A stretch of 64,000 nucleotides of DNA from the NCBI RefSeq assembly GCF_000378725.1, contig NZ_KB900372.1, forward strand, positions 62,001-126,000, in the 5' to 3' direction. The translations under genes and the position numbers were made by a program. The notes under the pieces are model-generated. The model was not told the origin of the DNA. It saw nothing but the letters and a program-made list of their open reading frames with translations, and made no database searches. Numbering within the stretch: the first letter of the stretch is position 1; every line of letters starts with the position of its first letter. This document shows, piece by piece, positions 8,918 to 17,806 of this stretch. The DNA comes from Peptoniphilus lacrimalis DSM 7455. Its GTDB lineage: Bacteria > Bacillota > Clostridia > Tissierellales > Peptoniphilaceae.

Positions 8918-8946
8918 AATATACAATTTTTTTTAACCTTAGTCAA
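8918..8946 (-). promoter_or_regulatory. Strong sigma-A promoter for tetR and the membrane protein
   Basis: Read on the minus strand, TTGACT (8946-8941) and TATATT (8923-8918) are spaced by exactly 17 bases. The operator begins two bases after the -10 box, so a bound repressor would block initiation. Confidence 0.8.
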
Positions 8947-9042
8947 GAAATAAAAAATTCTTATACACGGAATTGTTTATTTTTAATTTTATAACTCTTA
9001 CTTTGACCTATAATAATTACTTGAAATATTAGTAAATTTTAT

Positions 9043-9070
9043 TTGCTTATTTTTCTAATCATGGTAAAAT
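9043..9070 (+). promoter_or_regulatory. Candidate promoter of the NSS transporter
   Basis: TTGCTT (9043-9048) and TAAAAT (9065-9070) are spaced by 16 bases, with a TGG extended -10 motif directly before the -10 box. It lies about 40 bases upstream of the transporter start. Confidence 0.5.
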
Positions 9071-9109
9071 ACTATTCATATTTCAATTTTTACAAGGGAG
9101 GAAAATAAG

Positions 9110-10504
9110 ATGAAAAAAAAGACAGGATTTACTGGTCAACTCGGCTTTATTTTTGCTGCAGCCGGTTCTGCTGTAGGTGTCGGTAACCTATGGAGATTTC
9201 CATATCTAGCAGCAAAAGATGGTGGTGGGGTTTTTCTTCTCATTTATCTCCTTTTGGTTTTCACTGTAGGCTTTGTACTTTTGACAAATGACCTTGCTAT
9301 TGGGCGAAGAACTGGCAGAAGTGCCATTTATGCTTATGAAAGCATAAGAAAAAAATGGAAATTTTTAGGTATAATTACTTTTTTGGTTCCAGTTATTATA
9401 ATGACCTACTATGCAGTTATTGGTGGATGGATTTTAAAATATATTGCTTTGTTTTTGAATGGAAATGTTGATGTTGCTGCTCAAAATAATTGTTTTTCAA
9501 ATTTTATTTCATCTAAAAATTCTGTATATTATAGTTTAGTTTTTATGGCTCTTACTGCAATTATTGTTTATAGTGGTGTTGACAAAGGTATTGAAAGAGT
9601 TTCAAAAATAATAATGCCAATACTTCTTGTTATGATTATTGGAATTGCAATTTATTCTTTAACTCTTAAAACAACTACTGATAACGGACAAGTTAGAACT
9701 GGACTTCAAGGGCTTGCAATTTATTTAAAACCCGACCTTAATGGAATGAATATCAGTAGATTTTTACAAATTAGCCTTGATGCCATGAGTCAACTTTTCT
9801 TTTCACTTAGTGTTTCTATGGGAATTATGATTACTTATGGATCTTATGTTAATAAAGATGTTGATCTTCAAAAATCTGTTTCGCTGATTGAGCTTATGGA
9901 CACAGGTGTTGCAATTATTGCAGGTTTTATGATTATTCCAGCTATCTATGTTTTCTCCGGCGTCGATGGTATGTCAGCCGGTCCAGGACTTATGTTTATT
10001 TCTTTGCCTAAAGTTTTTTCTCAAATGTTGGCAGGAAGATTTATTGGATTTGTTTTTTTTGTTCTTGCAGCCTTTGCAGCTCTTACTTCCTGCATCTCAG
10101 TTTTAGAAAGTCTTGTTGCAAATTATATTGAAATACTTAATGCACAAAGACAAAGAGCAACTGTAGTAGTTTCTATTATTTATTTGATCGCAACTGCTAT
10201 TATTGCCCTTGGGTATAGTGTATTTTATGTTGAAGTTATCCTGCCAAACGGTTCTACAGGTCAACTGCTTGATATTATGGATTATATTTCCAATAGTTTT
10301 ATGATGCCATTTATATCCTTCTTATCTTCTATATTTATCGGTTGGGTTATAGGTCCAAAGTGGATTATTGAAGAAGTGGAAAGAAATAACAAAGCCTTTA
10401 ATCGCAAGGTGCTTTATACCTTTGTCGTAAAATATTGTCTACCTATAATTATGTTTATTCTATTTCTTCAATCTACTGGTCTTTTTAATTATTTTAAAGG
10501 CTAA
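9110..10504 (+). CDS. Sodium-dependent transporter, NSS/SNF family
   Basis: This membrane symporter uses the sodium gradient to take up amino acids or similar solutes. The first segment carries the family signature SAVGVGNLWRFPYLAAKDGG, which forms the unwound sodium and substrate site. About eleven to twelve membrane segments span 464 residues, near the bacterial norm. A good ribosome site (GGGAGGA) precedes the ATG. Substrate specificity (for example tryptophan, tyrosine or methionine) cannot be decided. It is a single gene with its own terminator. Confidence 0.93.
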   Translation: MKKKTGFTGQLGFIFAAAGSAVGVGNLWRFPYLAAKDGGGVFLLIYLLLVFTVGFVLLTNDLAIGRRTGRSAIYAYESIRKKWKFLGIITFLVPVIIMTYYAVIGGWILKYIALFLNGNVDVAAQNNCFSNFISSKNSVYYSLVFMALTAIIVYSGVDKGIERVSKIIMPILLVMIIGIAIYSLTLKTTTDNGQVRTGLQGLAIYLKPDLNGMNISRFLQISLDAMSQLFFSLSVSMGIMITYGSYVNKDVDLQKSVSLIELMDTGVAIIAGFMIIPAIYVFSGVDGMSAGPGLMFISLPKVFSQMLAGRFIGFVFFVLAAFAALTSCISVLESLVANYIEILNAQRQRATVVVSIIYLIATAIIALGYSVFYVEVILPNGSTGQLLDIMDYISNSFMMPFISFLSSIFIGWVIGPKWIIEEVERNNKAFNRKVLYTFVVKYCLPIIMFILFLQSTGLFNYFKG

Positions 10505-10528
10505 TTAAGGATTTTTTATACAAAAATA

Positions 10529-10576
10529 AAAGTGATGAAACAAAACAGTCAATTCTTTTGTCTTCATCACTTTTTT
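10529..10576. terminator. Bidirectional terminator
   Basis: AAAGTGATGAA (10529-10539) pairs with TTCATCACTTT (10563-10573), extended inside by ACAAAA/TTTTGT. T residues follow on the plus strand and A/T-rich sequence on the other side. It separates the convergent transporter and DUF4177-like genes. Confidence 0.75.
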
Positions 10577-10587
10577 ATATATTAGTT

Positions 10588-10845
10588 TTAATCAATCCTT
10601 TCAAATACCATTGTAGCTTGAATCTTATCTCCACCAAGAAAACCTTTTGAACCTGAAGATGATGTTGTGATAGTATGCAATCTATAACCTAAAGCTGCTT
10701 GTTTATTTATAGCTGCTTGAAGATTTGTTAAACTTGATGTTCCTGAACCAGTACCTAAAAATTTTTCTGTTAGAACAACTTGTAAAACCACATATTTGTC
10801 ATCATTTCCACCAACTGCTTTTCCTGTTTTTTCATCCCATACCAT
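10588..10845 (-). CDS. DUF4177-like small protein
   Basis: This 85-residue soluble protein has the layout of DUF4177 proteins: a beta strand (KYVVLQVVL), a helix with LQAAINKQAALGYRLHTITT, and a closing strand ATMVFERID. The function of the family is unknown. The ribosome site AGAGAGG lies upstream of the ATG. It has no operon partner. Confidence 0.7.
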   Translation of the reverse strand: MVWDEKTGKAVGGNDDKYVVLQVVLTEKFLGTGSGTSSLTNLQAAINKQAALGYRLHTITTSSSGSKGFLGGDKIQATMVFERID

Positions 10846-11081
10846 AATATCACCTCTCTTTTAAAAATTTTAATTACTAATAAGTTAATATATTTTGATT
10901 TTAAACTTAAAAAATATTCTTGACAAGTTAATTTATTATTTTTCTAAATATAACTAATTAAAAAAATATATAATAAAATTATAGTGACAGTTGAATAGTT
11001 TTTTATGAAATTATTATTAATTAATTTTTCAACAAAAGTTTTATTTAATTTACTATGCTATAATCATTAGGGAGGTTTATT

Positions 11082-11840
11082 ATGAATAAAGACAAGATAA
11101 AAATAAATAAAATATTAAAATTTATCTCAGTATTTCTTATCCTAATTGTACTAATTATAACAAATTTATTTTTTGGAAATCCCATCTCAAAAACCATAGT
11201 AAATATTAATGCCAATAAATACATTGCTGAAAATTACAAGGGTCTAGACCTAAAAACAAATAAAGTTATTTATAATTTTAAGGATGGCTATTATGATATT
11301 AATTTACAGGATAAAAATAGCATTGATTCCAACTTCACCCTTTCCTTTGACAGTTTTGGAAGATTAAAATTTGATACATACGGTGATAGAATTTCTAATA
11401 CTTATAGAAGATTTTTGTATAGTCTTAATAACTATGGCAAAAAACTTGAAAAAAAAAATAATTTATCATATGAGATTTCTTTATACCCGACTGAAGAAAG
11501 CGATTTGGAAAGCAAGCTTTCTTTAGACCAAAAATTTCTTATAGAGAATTTTCCTGCTGATGTAGAAGTAAATTCAATCACATATTCAAAAAAACCTAAT
11601 ATAGAAGAAGCAATTAAGATATTGCAAAACACTCAAAAAATTATGGATACTACTGACTTAAAAGTTACAAAATACAGCATAATTATGATTCCACAAGAAA
11701 ATAAGAAAAAAGATGGACAAGCAGAAAGTTGGAAAAATTCCCTTAGCATTTTTGATATACCTGATTATATAATAAGAGATAATAAGATAAATGAACTTGA
11801 AAAATTATATAAAATTCAGTCTGAAACCGTAAAAAAATAA
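11082..11840 (+). CDS. YfjL-like membrane-anchored protein
   Basis: This 252-residue protein has an N-terminal membrane anchor (about residues 12-32) followed by a soluble domain. The block FGNPISKTIVNINANKYIAE, together with YNFKDGYYDINL and SIDSNFTLSFDSFG, matches what I recall of the YfjL-like family of Firmicutes, whose role is unknown. The start has GGGAGG 7 bases upstream. It stands alone between a DUF4177-like gene and a two-component system. Confidence 0.65.
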   Translation: MNKDKIKINKILKFISVFLILIVLIITNLFFGNPISKTIVNINANKYIAENYKGLDLKTNKVIYNFKDGYYDINLQDKNSIDSNFTLSFDSFGRLKFDTYGDRISNTYRRFLYSLNNYGKKLEKKNNLSYEISLYPTEESDLESKLSLDQKFLIENFPADVEVNSITYSKKPNIEEAIKILQNTQKIMDTTDLKVTKYSIIMIPQENKKKDGQAESWKNSLSIFDIPDYIIRDNKINELEKLYKIQSETVKK

Positions 11841-11979
11841 ATGAAGTTAAAATTAATTTCAATTAACATAATTTTTAATTTTTTAGGATATAATTTTTAA
11901 TCCAATTACTTAATCTTTTCTTAATCTAAAGTGTAATTTGTAAATAAATAATATGAATTTATTTTGTAATTTTAAAAAA

Positions 11980-13275
11980 TCAATTCATAAACTTAAAGAT
12001 AAAAGATACTTCAAGTCCTTTATCTTTATTTTTTATGGAAAAAGTTCCATCATGCAACTCGGCAATCTGTTTAGATATAAAAATACCCAATCCATGTCTT
12101 GTAATGTTGGTTAGGTCATCTTTTTTTATTTTTTCTATACTATTTTCAGATATTCCTCCACCCTCATCTAATATGCTGATCAATAAGTTATTATTATCAT
12201 CTGAAATTCTTACTTGAATTTTACCCTCTGTATAAATAAGGGCATTTTTTAAAATATTTTCAAGCATCCTATAAAATAAATTTGCATCCATATTAATCTT
12301 TATATTTTGGTCTTTTACCTTGCTTTCAAAAATAATTTCTCTGCCAGGGTTTTCATTTAGTTTATCCACTATAAGTTTTCGTATAACTTTTAAGGGACTT
12401 TCTAGCTTAAAGTTTTCCTTATCTATATTTGAAAGGGACAAGGTGAGATTTAATCCCTCTAAGATATTTGAAATTTTTAAAACTTGGTCTTTCATATTTT
12501 GTGTATCTAAATCTTCATTATTTTCTTTACTTAATTCCCATGAAATTTTTGCAAGTGGCGTTCTCACATCATGACTAAGACCTCGAATCCACTTGCTTTG
12601 AGATTCTTTTAAATTATTGAATTTTTCATTTGCTTGATTTATGCTAAAAGCCAGTTCTTTCAATTCTCCATATTCATCTAACTTCTGATAGTCATCTTCG
12701 TAAAGAGTATCTATTGCTCTTTGAAAGGGTAAGATGTTTTTAAAAATTTCTTTAATGTCAATCTTATAAATGACATAGACAAAGACTAAAAATAAAAGTA
12801 AAGAGAATGCAATCAGCTTTATATTAAAAATAAAGTTCTCGTAATTATAATAATTAAAAGGAAACTTATCTAAAGAGTTTTTAGGATAGGCAAATACAAG
12901 CAATCCATCTCCAACAATGTAGGTGAATACAGGATAGTCATTCAAATAATACCTTGTGAATCCTGCAACATCTCTAAGTTCAAACTTATCTTTAACTACT
13001 TTTGGTTTATTAAAACTTTCAATTATTTTGCCTTCCCTATCAAGCCTTATTGCCCAAATATTTTCTCTTTTTAAAAATTCTTTATTTTTTTCGCTTAGGT
13101 AAAGATCACTTTTATTATTTTCTACATAGGAATAAACATCATCAGGTTTTGGATATTTATTATATAATCTGTAGTTTAGATATAGAAAAGTCATAAGTAA
13201 AAATATTAGCAAAAACATCAAAAAAAGTATTCTGATAACAATTTTTTTAAATCTTTTTATTATATAATTAAACAT
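11980..13275 (-). CDS. Sensor histidine kinase of the LanFEG-linked system
   Basis: This 431-residue kinase has two membrane segments (about 10-33 and 150-168) bracketing an extracellular domain of about 115 residues. A HisKA H-box (GLSHDVRTPLAKISWEL) follows, then a HATPase domain with NILKNALIYTEG, DEGGGIS and RHGLGIFI. Its ATG overlaps the response-regulator stop by one base (TAATG). The pair is divergent from a three-gene lantibiotic-immunity type ABC transporter, so sensing of a cationic antimicrobial peptide is a reasonable inference. Confidence 0.92.
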   Translation of the reverse strand: MFNYIIKRFKKIVIRILFLMFLLIFLLMTFLYLNYRLYNKYPKPDDVYSYVENNKSDLYLSEKNKEFLKRENIWAIRLDREGKIIESFNKPKVVKDKFELRDVAGFTRYYLNDYPVFTYIVGDGLLVFAYPKNSLDKFPFNYYNYENFIFNIKLIAFSLLLFLVFVYVIYKIDIKEIFKNILPFQRAIDTLYEDDYQKLDEYGELKELAFSINQANEKFNNLKESQSKWIRGLSHDVRTPLAKISWELSKENNEDLDTQNMKDQVLKISNILEGLNLTLSLSNIDKENFKLESPLKVIRKLIVDKLNENPGREIIFESKVKDQNIKINMDANLFYRMLENILKNALIYTEGKIQVRISDDNNNLLISILDEGGGISENSIEKIKKDDLTNITRHGLGIFISKQIAELHDGTFSIKNKDKGLEVSFIFKFMN

Positions 13276-13973
13276 TATTCATCCTCTTTAACTAGCTTAT
13301 AGCCAAGTCCCTTTATAGTAATTAAAATTTTTGGCTCTCTTGGATTATCCTCTAGCTTTTCACGAAGCCTATATATATGGGTTATTAGTGTATTCTCGTA
13401 TCCGTAAGAGTCTTTCCATATATATTCTAAAATTTTATCAATTGACACTATCATATTCATATTTTCACATAGGTAATCTAAAATTTTAAATTGCGTAGCC
13501 GTTAGTGCAATCTCTTCTCCATTTTTTTCGATAACTCCCTTAGATTTATCAAAAATCACATTAGAAAAATATATCTTATCTTCTTTTTTTATTTTTTTAC
13601 TCCTCCTCAACACTGCATCAATTCTCCAAAGCAGTTCATCTGGAAAGAAGGGCTTTACTATATAGTCATCTGCCTTATTTTCAAAACCTTCCCTCCTATC
13701 ATCAATTCCATCAAGGGCAGATAAAATTATAACAGCCACATCAGAGCTCTTTCTAACTTCTTTTAATAAATCAAAACCACTTCCATCAGAAAGCATCAAA
13801 TCCAAAACTATTAAATCAATTTCATTGTTTTCTAATTTAAATTTTGACTCCTTTAAATTTTTAGCAGTATAGATTTTTTTAAAACCCTTATTTTTCAAAA
13901 AATTATATAAATTTTCCAATAAACTTTTTTCATCATCGACTATTAATATGGAAAAATTGTTTCTAAAATCCAT
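13275..13973 (-). CDS. OmpR-family response regulator of the LanFEG-linked system
   Basis: An N-terminal receiver domain has the acidic DDE near residue 11, phospho-acceptor Asp in LIVLDLMLSD and Lys in DDYIVKPF. A C-terminal winged helix ends with ITIKGLGYKLVKED. The ATG at 13973 is preceded by GAGGGTGA; the upstream frame to 14006 is not needed. It is coupled to the kinase and divergent from the ABC transporter genes starting at 14102, which are the probable targets. Confidence 0.92.
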   Translation of the reverse strand: MDFRNNFSILIVDDEKSLLENLYNFLKNKGFKKIYTAKNLKESKFKLENNEIDLIVLDLMLSDGSGFDLLKEVRKSSDVAVIILSALDGIDDRREGFENKADDYIVKPFFPDELLWRIDAVLRRSKKIKKEDKIYFSNVIFDKSKGVIEKNGEEIALTATQFKILDYLCENMNMIVSIDKILEYIWKDSYGYENTLITHIYRLREKLEDNPREPKILITIKGLGYKLVKEDE

Positions 13974-14101
13974 TAAATCACCCTCATTATGGTTATTATA
14001 CAACATTTATTATATTTCTTTTCCTTTGTGATGTAAAAGTGAGATTGGTTAAACCTTATTTTTATCAACGATTGCTATTATTTTTTTTAGGAGGAATATT
14101 A

Positions 14102-14995
14102 ATGGAAAAAATATTGGAAATAAAAAATTTAAAAAAATCCTATAAAAATAGACTTGTCTTAGATTTAGATTCCTTAGTGATAGAAGAAAAATCTATTTTT
14201 GGTCTGATAGGAAAAAATGGAGCTGGCAAGTCCACTCTGATGAAACTTATACTTGGACTTGTAAAAAAAGACCAAGGCACAATTAAAGTATTTGGATGTC
14301 AATTAAATTCAAAAAATCAAAAAGATATAAACAAAAATCTCGGTGCTTTAATTGAAAATCCTTCATTTTATGACCATCTAAGTGCCTACGAAAACTTAGA
14401 GATAATTTGTCAGCTAAAGGGAATAAAAAATGATGATATTTCAAAAACTTTAGACCTTGTTGGTCTTAAAAATATTGGCAAGAAGAGATTAAGAGAGTAT
14501 TCACTGGGTATGAAGCAAAGACTTGGTATAGCCATGGCACTAATTGGTAATCCCAAACTTTTGATTTTAGATGAGCCTATAAACGGACTAGATCCTCAGG
14601 GAATCGAAGAAATGAGAAATCTTTTTAAAAATATTGTAAAAAATACGTCCACAAGCATCCTAATATCTTCACATATTCTTGATGAAATAGAAAAAATATC
14701 TACTCACATAGGAATACTTAAAGAAGGAAAATTAACCTACAAGGGAAGCTTGGAAGAATATAGAAAACTCCACCCTCCATATATTTCTATTATTACATCA
14801 GATAACAAAAAAACTCTACTTCTATTAGATCTTGATGAAAATAGAATGGATGGTAAAAAGATAATTTTAGGTAAAAAATCAAACCAAGAAATTGCAGATA
14901 TAGTAAAATTTTTGAATGGAAAAGTAGATATATATAGGATTGAGGAAGAAAAAGAAAGCCTTGAACAATTATTTATTCAAGAAAGCAGGTCATAA
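14102..14995 (+). CDS. ABC transporter ATPase, lantibiotic-immunity (LanF/BcrA) type
   Basis: This ATPase powers the two permeases that follow. Walker A is GKNGAGKST (about residues 37-45), the signature is YSLGMKQRLGIA, and Walker B with switch Asp is LLILDEPINGLDPQG. The LIENPSFYDHLSAYENL and ISSHILDEIEK motifs are typical of the bacitracin/lantibiotic resistance branch (BcrA, NisF, SpaF). The ATG at 14102 is preceded by AGGAGGA; the longer frame from 14039 would run through that site. The three genes stand divergent from a two-component system. Confidence 0.92.
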   Translation: MEKILEIKNLKKSYKNRLVLDLDSLVIEEKSIFGLIGKNGAGKSTLMKLILGLVKKDQGTIKVFGCQLNSKNQKDINKNLGALIENPSFYDHLSAYENLEIICQLKGIKNDDISKTLDLVGLKNIGKKRLREYSLGMKQRLGIAMALIGNPKLLILDEPINGLDPQGIEEMRNLFKNIVKNTSTSILISSHILDEIEKISTHIGILKEGKLTYKGSLEEYRKLHPPYISIITSDNKKTLLLLDLDENRMDGKKIILGKKSNQEIADIVKFLNGKVDIYRIEEEKESLEQLFIQESRS

Positions 14996-14996
14996 T

Positions 14997-15749
14997 ATGA
15001 AAAATTTAGAAAGAAAAAAAAATAAAAGACTTGGAATATTTTTCTTAATAATAATAGTATTTTTTGCTCAAATGTTAATAGTAGGTGGAATTAGTCATTC
15101 AAATACTTTTGCACAAGGAAAATATCCGCTTTTTTATATCATTGATACTTATTTATTTATATCTTTACTCATAAATCCCATATTGATATCGTCGCTGGTA
15201 AAAAAAGTCATGGAAATTGAAGAAAAAAATAATATGTGGCAGATGCAAATAATGCTTGGAGAAAAAGTTAATTCTATACTTATTGATAAATTTAAAAATT
15301 TGTCTTTTTCCTTAGTTTTATTACAAATAGCAGAATCTATTGTATTTATATTACTTGCAAAAAAATCTGTTAATTTCATTGTCAATAGAGAAATAATTTT
15401 AAGATTTAGTCTAGTAAACCTAACAGCTCTACTAATAAATTTATTTTTATTAGTCTTATTTATAATAATAGAAATGAAAACAAAAAAAGTCTACACCCTG
15501 TCCTTTATTTCTATAGTAGGAGGACTTACAGGGATTATTACCATGCTAACATCAAACATCCTAACATTTTTTAATCCCTTTGCTTGGATGGCAAGCCTTT
15601 TAAATATTTCTTATGTAAAAGAAGGGAGTAAATTTGTTCAGGTCTTAAATCCAATAAATTTCTATACCTTAATAATTGCCCTTATATTTTTAATCTTCGG
15701 CATTATTTATCTAAAAACAATGAAATCTTACAATTTATACAAGTACTAG
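14997..15749 (+). CDS. ABC transporter permease, LanE/LanG-like
   Basis: This 250-residue ABC-2 type permease has six hydrophobic segments. The start at 14997 lies two bases after the ATPase stop; an overlapping upstream frame from 14940 is unlikely to be used. The loop with MEIEEKNNMWQMQIML is the region found in lantibiotic-immunity permeases, where a permease displaces peptide from the membrane. Together with the next gene it should form a heteromeric channel. Confidence 0.85.
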   Translation: MKNLERKKNKRLGIFFLIIIVFFAQMLIVGGISHSNTFAQGKYPLFYIIDTYLFISLLINPILISSLVKKVMEIEEKNNMWQMQIMLGEKVNSILIDKFKNLSFSLVLLQIAESIVFILLAKKSVNFIVNREIILRFSLVNLTALLINLFLLVLFIIIEMKTKKVYTLSFISIVGGLTGIITMLTSNILTFFNPFAWMASLLNISYVKEGSKFVQVLNPINFYTLIIALIFLIFGIIYLKTMKSYNLYKY

Positions 15750-15757
15750 GAGGAAAA

Positions 15758-16462
15758 ATGTTAAGAATAGAATTAAAAAAAATAAAATTTATAAATATTT
15801 TGCTGGCAAGCCTTATAATACCCTTACTAGCCAATGCTTTTGGACTTATAAACTACATGGCAAATAGAGAAATCTTAACTCATCAGTGGCAAAGTCTGTG
15901 GACACAGGTAAGTTTATTTTACTTTTCATTTTTCTATATACCCCTAATTGCAATTGTAATTGCCAGTTTATGGTCATCAGAACACAAGGCTGGACTTAAA
16001 TTTATTAGAATGAGTCCAAAGAAAAATATGGCATTTATAACAGCAAAGATTATTTTAGCCTTTATAATAATAAGCCTTTGTCAAATATATTTTTTTATCT
16101 TATTTTATATAGGAGGAAAATTTATAGGAAATTTCTCTAGGACAGACTTTGGTATATATTTTTACTATATAATCCTTAGCATATTTTTGGCACTACCGAT
16201 TATTGCAATTTTTTCATCCCTTGCAATAAGAATAAAGTCATTTGGGATAATCGTTCTTTTATCTGTAATCTTTACCATGGTGGGATTTGCTTTAGCTTAT
16301 AAATCTCTAAAAATAATAGGCTTGAGTTTTTTGGCAATTGAAGCCAATAACTTTAGATTTATAAATTCATATGATTTTATATTATTAGGTCTTTTTGCAA
16401 TAGGAGAATTTATAATATTTATATATCTTTCAAACAAATTTTTAAGGTATGAGAATAAATAA
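15758..16462 (+). CDS. ABC transporter permease, LanG/LanE-like
   Basis: This second permease of 234 residues has six hydrophobic segments and the conserved short loop LWSSEHKAGLKFIRMSPKKN after the second segment. AGGAGGAAAA precedes the ATG, eight bases after the previous stop. It completes a LanFEG-like set. No lantibiotic structural gene or modification enzyme is present, so the module points to resistance and not production. Confidence 0.85.
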   Translation: MLRIELKKIKFINILLASLIIPLLANAFGLINYMANREILTHQWQSLWTQVSLFYFSFFYIPLIAIVIASLWSSEHKAGLKFIRMSPKKNMAFITAKIILAFIIISLCQIYFFILFYIGGKFIGNFSRTDFGIYFYYIILSIFLALPIIAIFSSLAIRIKSFGIIVLLSVIFTMVGFALAYKSLKIIGLSFLAIEANNFRFINSYDFILLGLFAIGEFIIFIYLSNKFLRYENK

Positions 16463-16470
16463 TTTTAAAT

Positions 16471-16520
16471 AGGGACTTATATTGAATTATTAATAGTTCA
16501 AAAAGTCCCTTAATTTTTTT
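16471..16520 (+). terminator. Terminator of the LanFEG-like operon
   Basis: AGGGACTT (16471-16478) pairs with AAGTCCCT (16503-16510), with inner TTGAA/TTCAA pairing, followed by seven T residues. Confidence 0.8.
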
Positions 16521-16594
16521 ATATAATAACTTTAGCTTATATAAAAAAACCATCTTATATTTTAATTAAATTTTTAAAAATTAACTTAACCTCA

Positions 16595-17533
16595 TTAAGC
16601 CTTCAACAATTCAATAATTTCATCTTGTGCCTCTCTACCCTCTCTAAAAAATCTCACCAAGGGATAACAGTGGCACATTCCCTTGCCCACAATAATTTCA
16701 TAGGGAACATGGTATTTTTCCATAGCTTTTTGAAATTCTCCCGCAAAGACATATAAGCATTCATTATCTCCATAATAAAAATAAATTTTTGGAAAATCGG
16801 TAAAATCTCCTACAGAGCCATCTAACATATACTCAGGTAAATCTTTATCACCTTTTCCGATTTCTCTTGCAGTTTTAATATATGCTGGATCAATCATGAT
16901 GTCTTTATGATTAAGTTCTTTTAATTTTTCCCATAATTTTTTATTTTCATCAAGACTTAGATCAGGAATACAACCAGCAGATACTGCTATAATTTTGCCA
17001 GGCATTGGAAGAGGTCTTCCTAAAGCATTATTATGTGAAAAAATTCCAATAGAAATACAAGCTCCCGATGAAAAACCAAGGACACTAATGTTTTCTGCCC
17101 TATAAGTTTCTGTCATTAATCTATAAGCTTCAAAAGAAACTTCATATGTAGTATCCACCTTTACATCTTCTGAACACAGAGGATAAAATAAGAACCAAAC
17201 ATCCTTACCTGTTTTTTTCATTATTCTTTCAGCCAAAGAAAAATCCAATTTATCAGGTCCTGTAATCATTCCTCCGCCGAAAAGATAAAAGACTACTCCT
17301 TCTGCTGGTTTTTTATTCTTTTGATACGAAAGAAGCCTATAACCCATGACATCTTTGTCAAAAAGAAAATAATTATTTCTCTCAGCTTTCTTCTTTGCCT
17401 TATCTAAATCAAATACCGCCTTTGCATTCTCTTTCTTTGCATACTCAAGTATTTCTTTCTTGTTCTTTAAAAACATTTTTTTGACACCGACAAGTCTTAC
17501 TATTGTCGATGCAATTTTATAAATTAAACTCAT
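16595..17533 (-). CDS. Alpha/beta-hydrolase esterase (HSL-like)
   Basis: This 312-residue cytoplasmic hydrolase has the oxyanion loop YLFGGGMITGP, the HSL-family counterpart of HGGG. The nucleophile elbow is LGFSSGACIS, with Ser in GxSxG form. The acid is probably in YYGDNECLY and the catalytic His in GKGMCHCYPL. Short-chain esterase activity is the likely function; the substrate is unknown. It is a single gene preceded by GGAGGTGA. Confidence 0.85.
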   Translation of the reverse strand: MSLIYKIASTIVRLVGVKKMFLKNKKEILEYAKKENAKAVFDLDKAKKKAERNNYFLFDKDVMGYRLLSYQKNKKPAEGVVFYLFGGGMITGPDKLDFSLAERIMKKTGKDVWFLFYPLCSEDVKVDTTYEVSFEAYRLMTETYRAENISVLGFSSGACISIGIFSHNNALGRPLPMPGKIIAVSAGCIPDLSLDENKKLWEKLKELNHKDIMIDPAYIKTAREIGKGDKDLPEYMLDGSVGDFTDFPKIYFYYGDNECLYVFAGEFQKAMEKYHVPYEIIVGKGMCHCYPLVRFFREGREAQDEIIELLKA

Positions 17534-17764
17534 ATTTCACCTCCGCTTACCATAAATATTTAGCTTTTAATTAATTTTCAAAAAAACTCTTAAACATTTG
17601 ACCCTCACATTGATATTATTTATCATCTATATTATACCATCTTTACTTACAATTAAATTAATGATTTATTAAAAAAATAAATGTAATTAAAAGCTTTACC
17701 AAAAACATAAATAATATTTCCTTCTTTTGCAAAAAATTTGACAAGTTACACATAATAAGGAATT

Positions 17765-17793
17765 TAAAAAAATGGACTCATCATGAGTCCATT
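17765..17793 (-). terminator. Terminator of ahpC-ahpF
   Basis: AATGGACTCAT (17771-17781), one loop base and its exact complement form an 11-bp palindrome. A run of A's on its left gives T's on the minus strand, just past the ahpF stop. Confidence 0.85.
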
Positions 17794-17806
17794 CTTGATT
17801 TTTATT

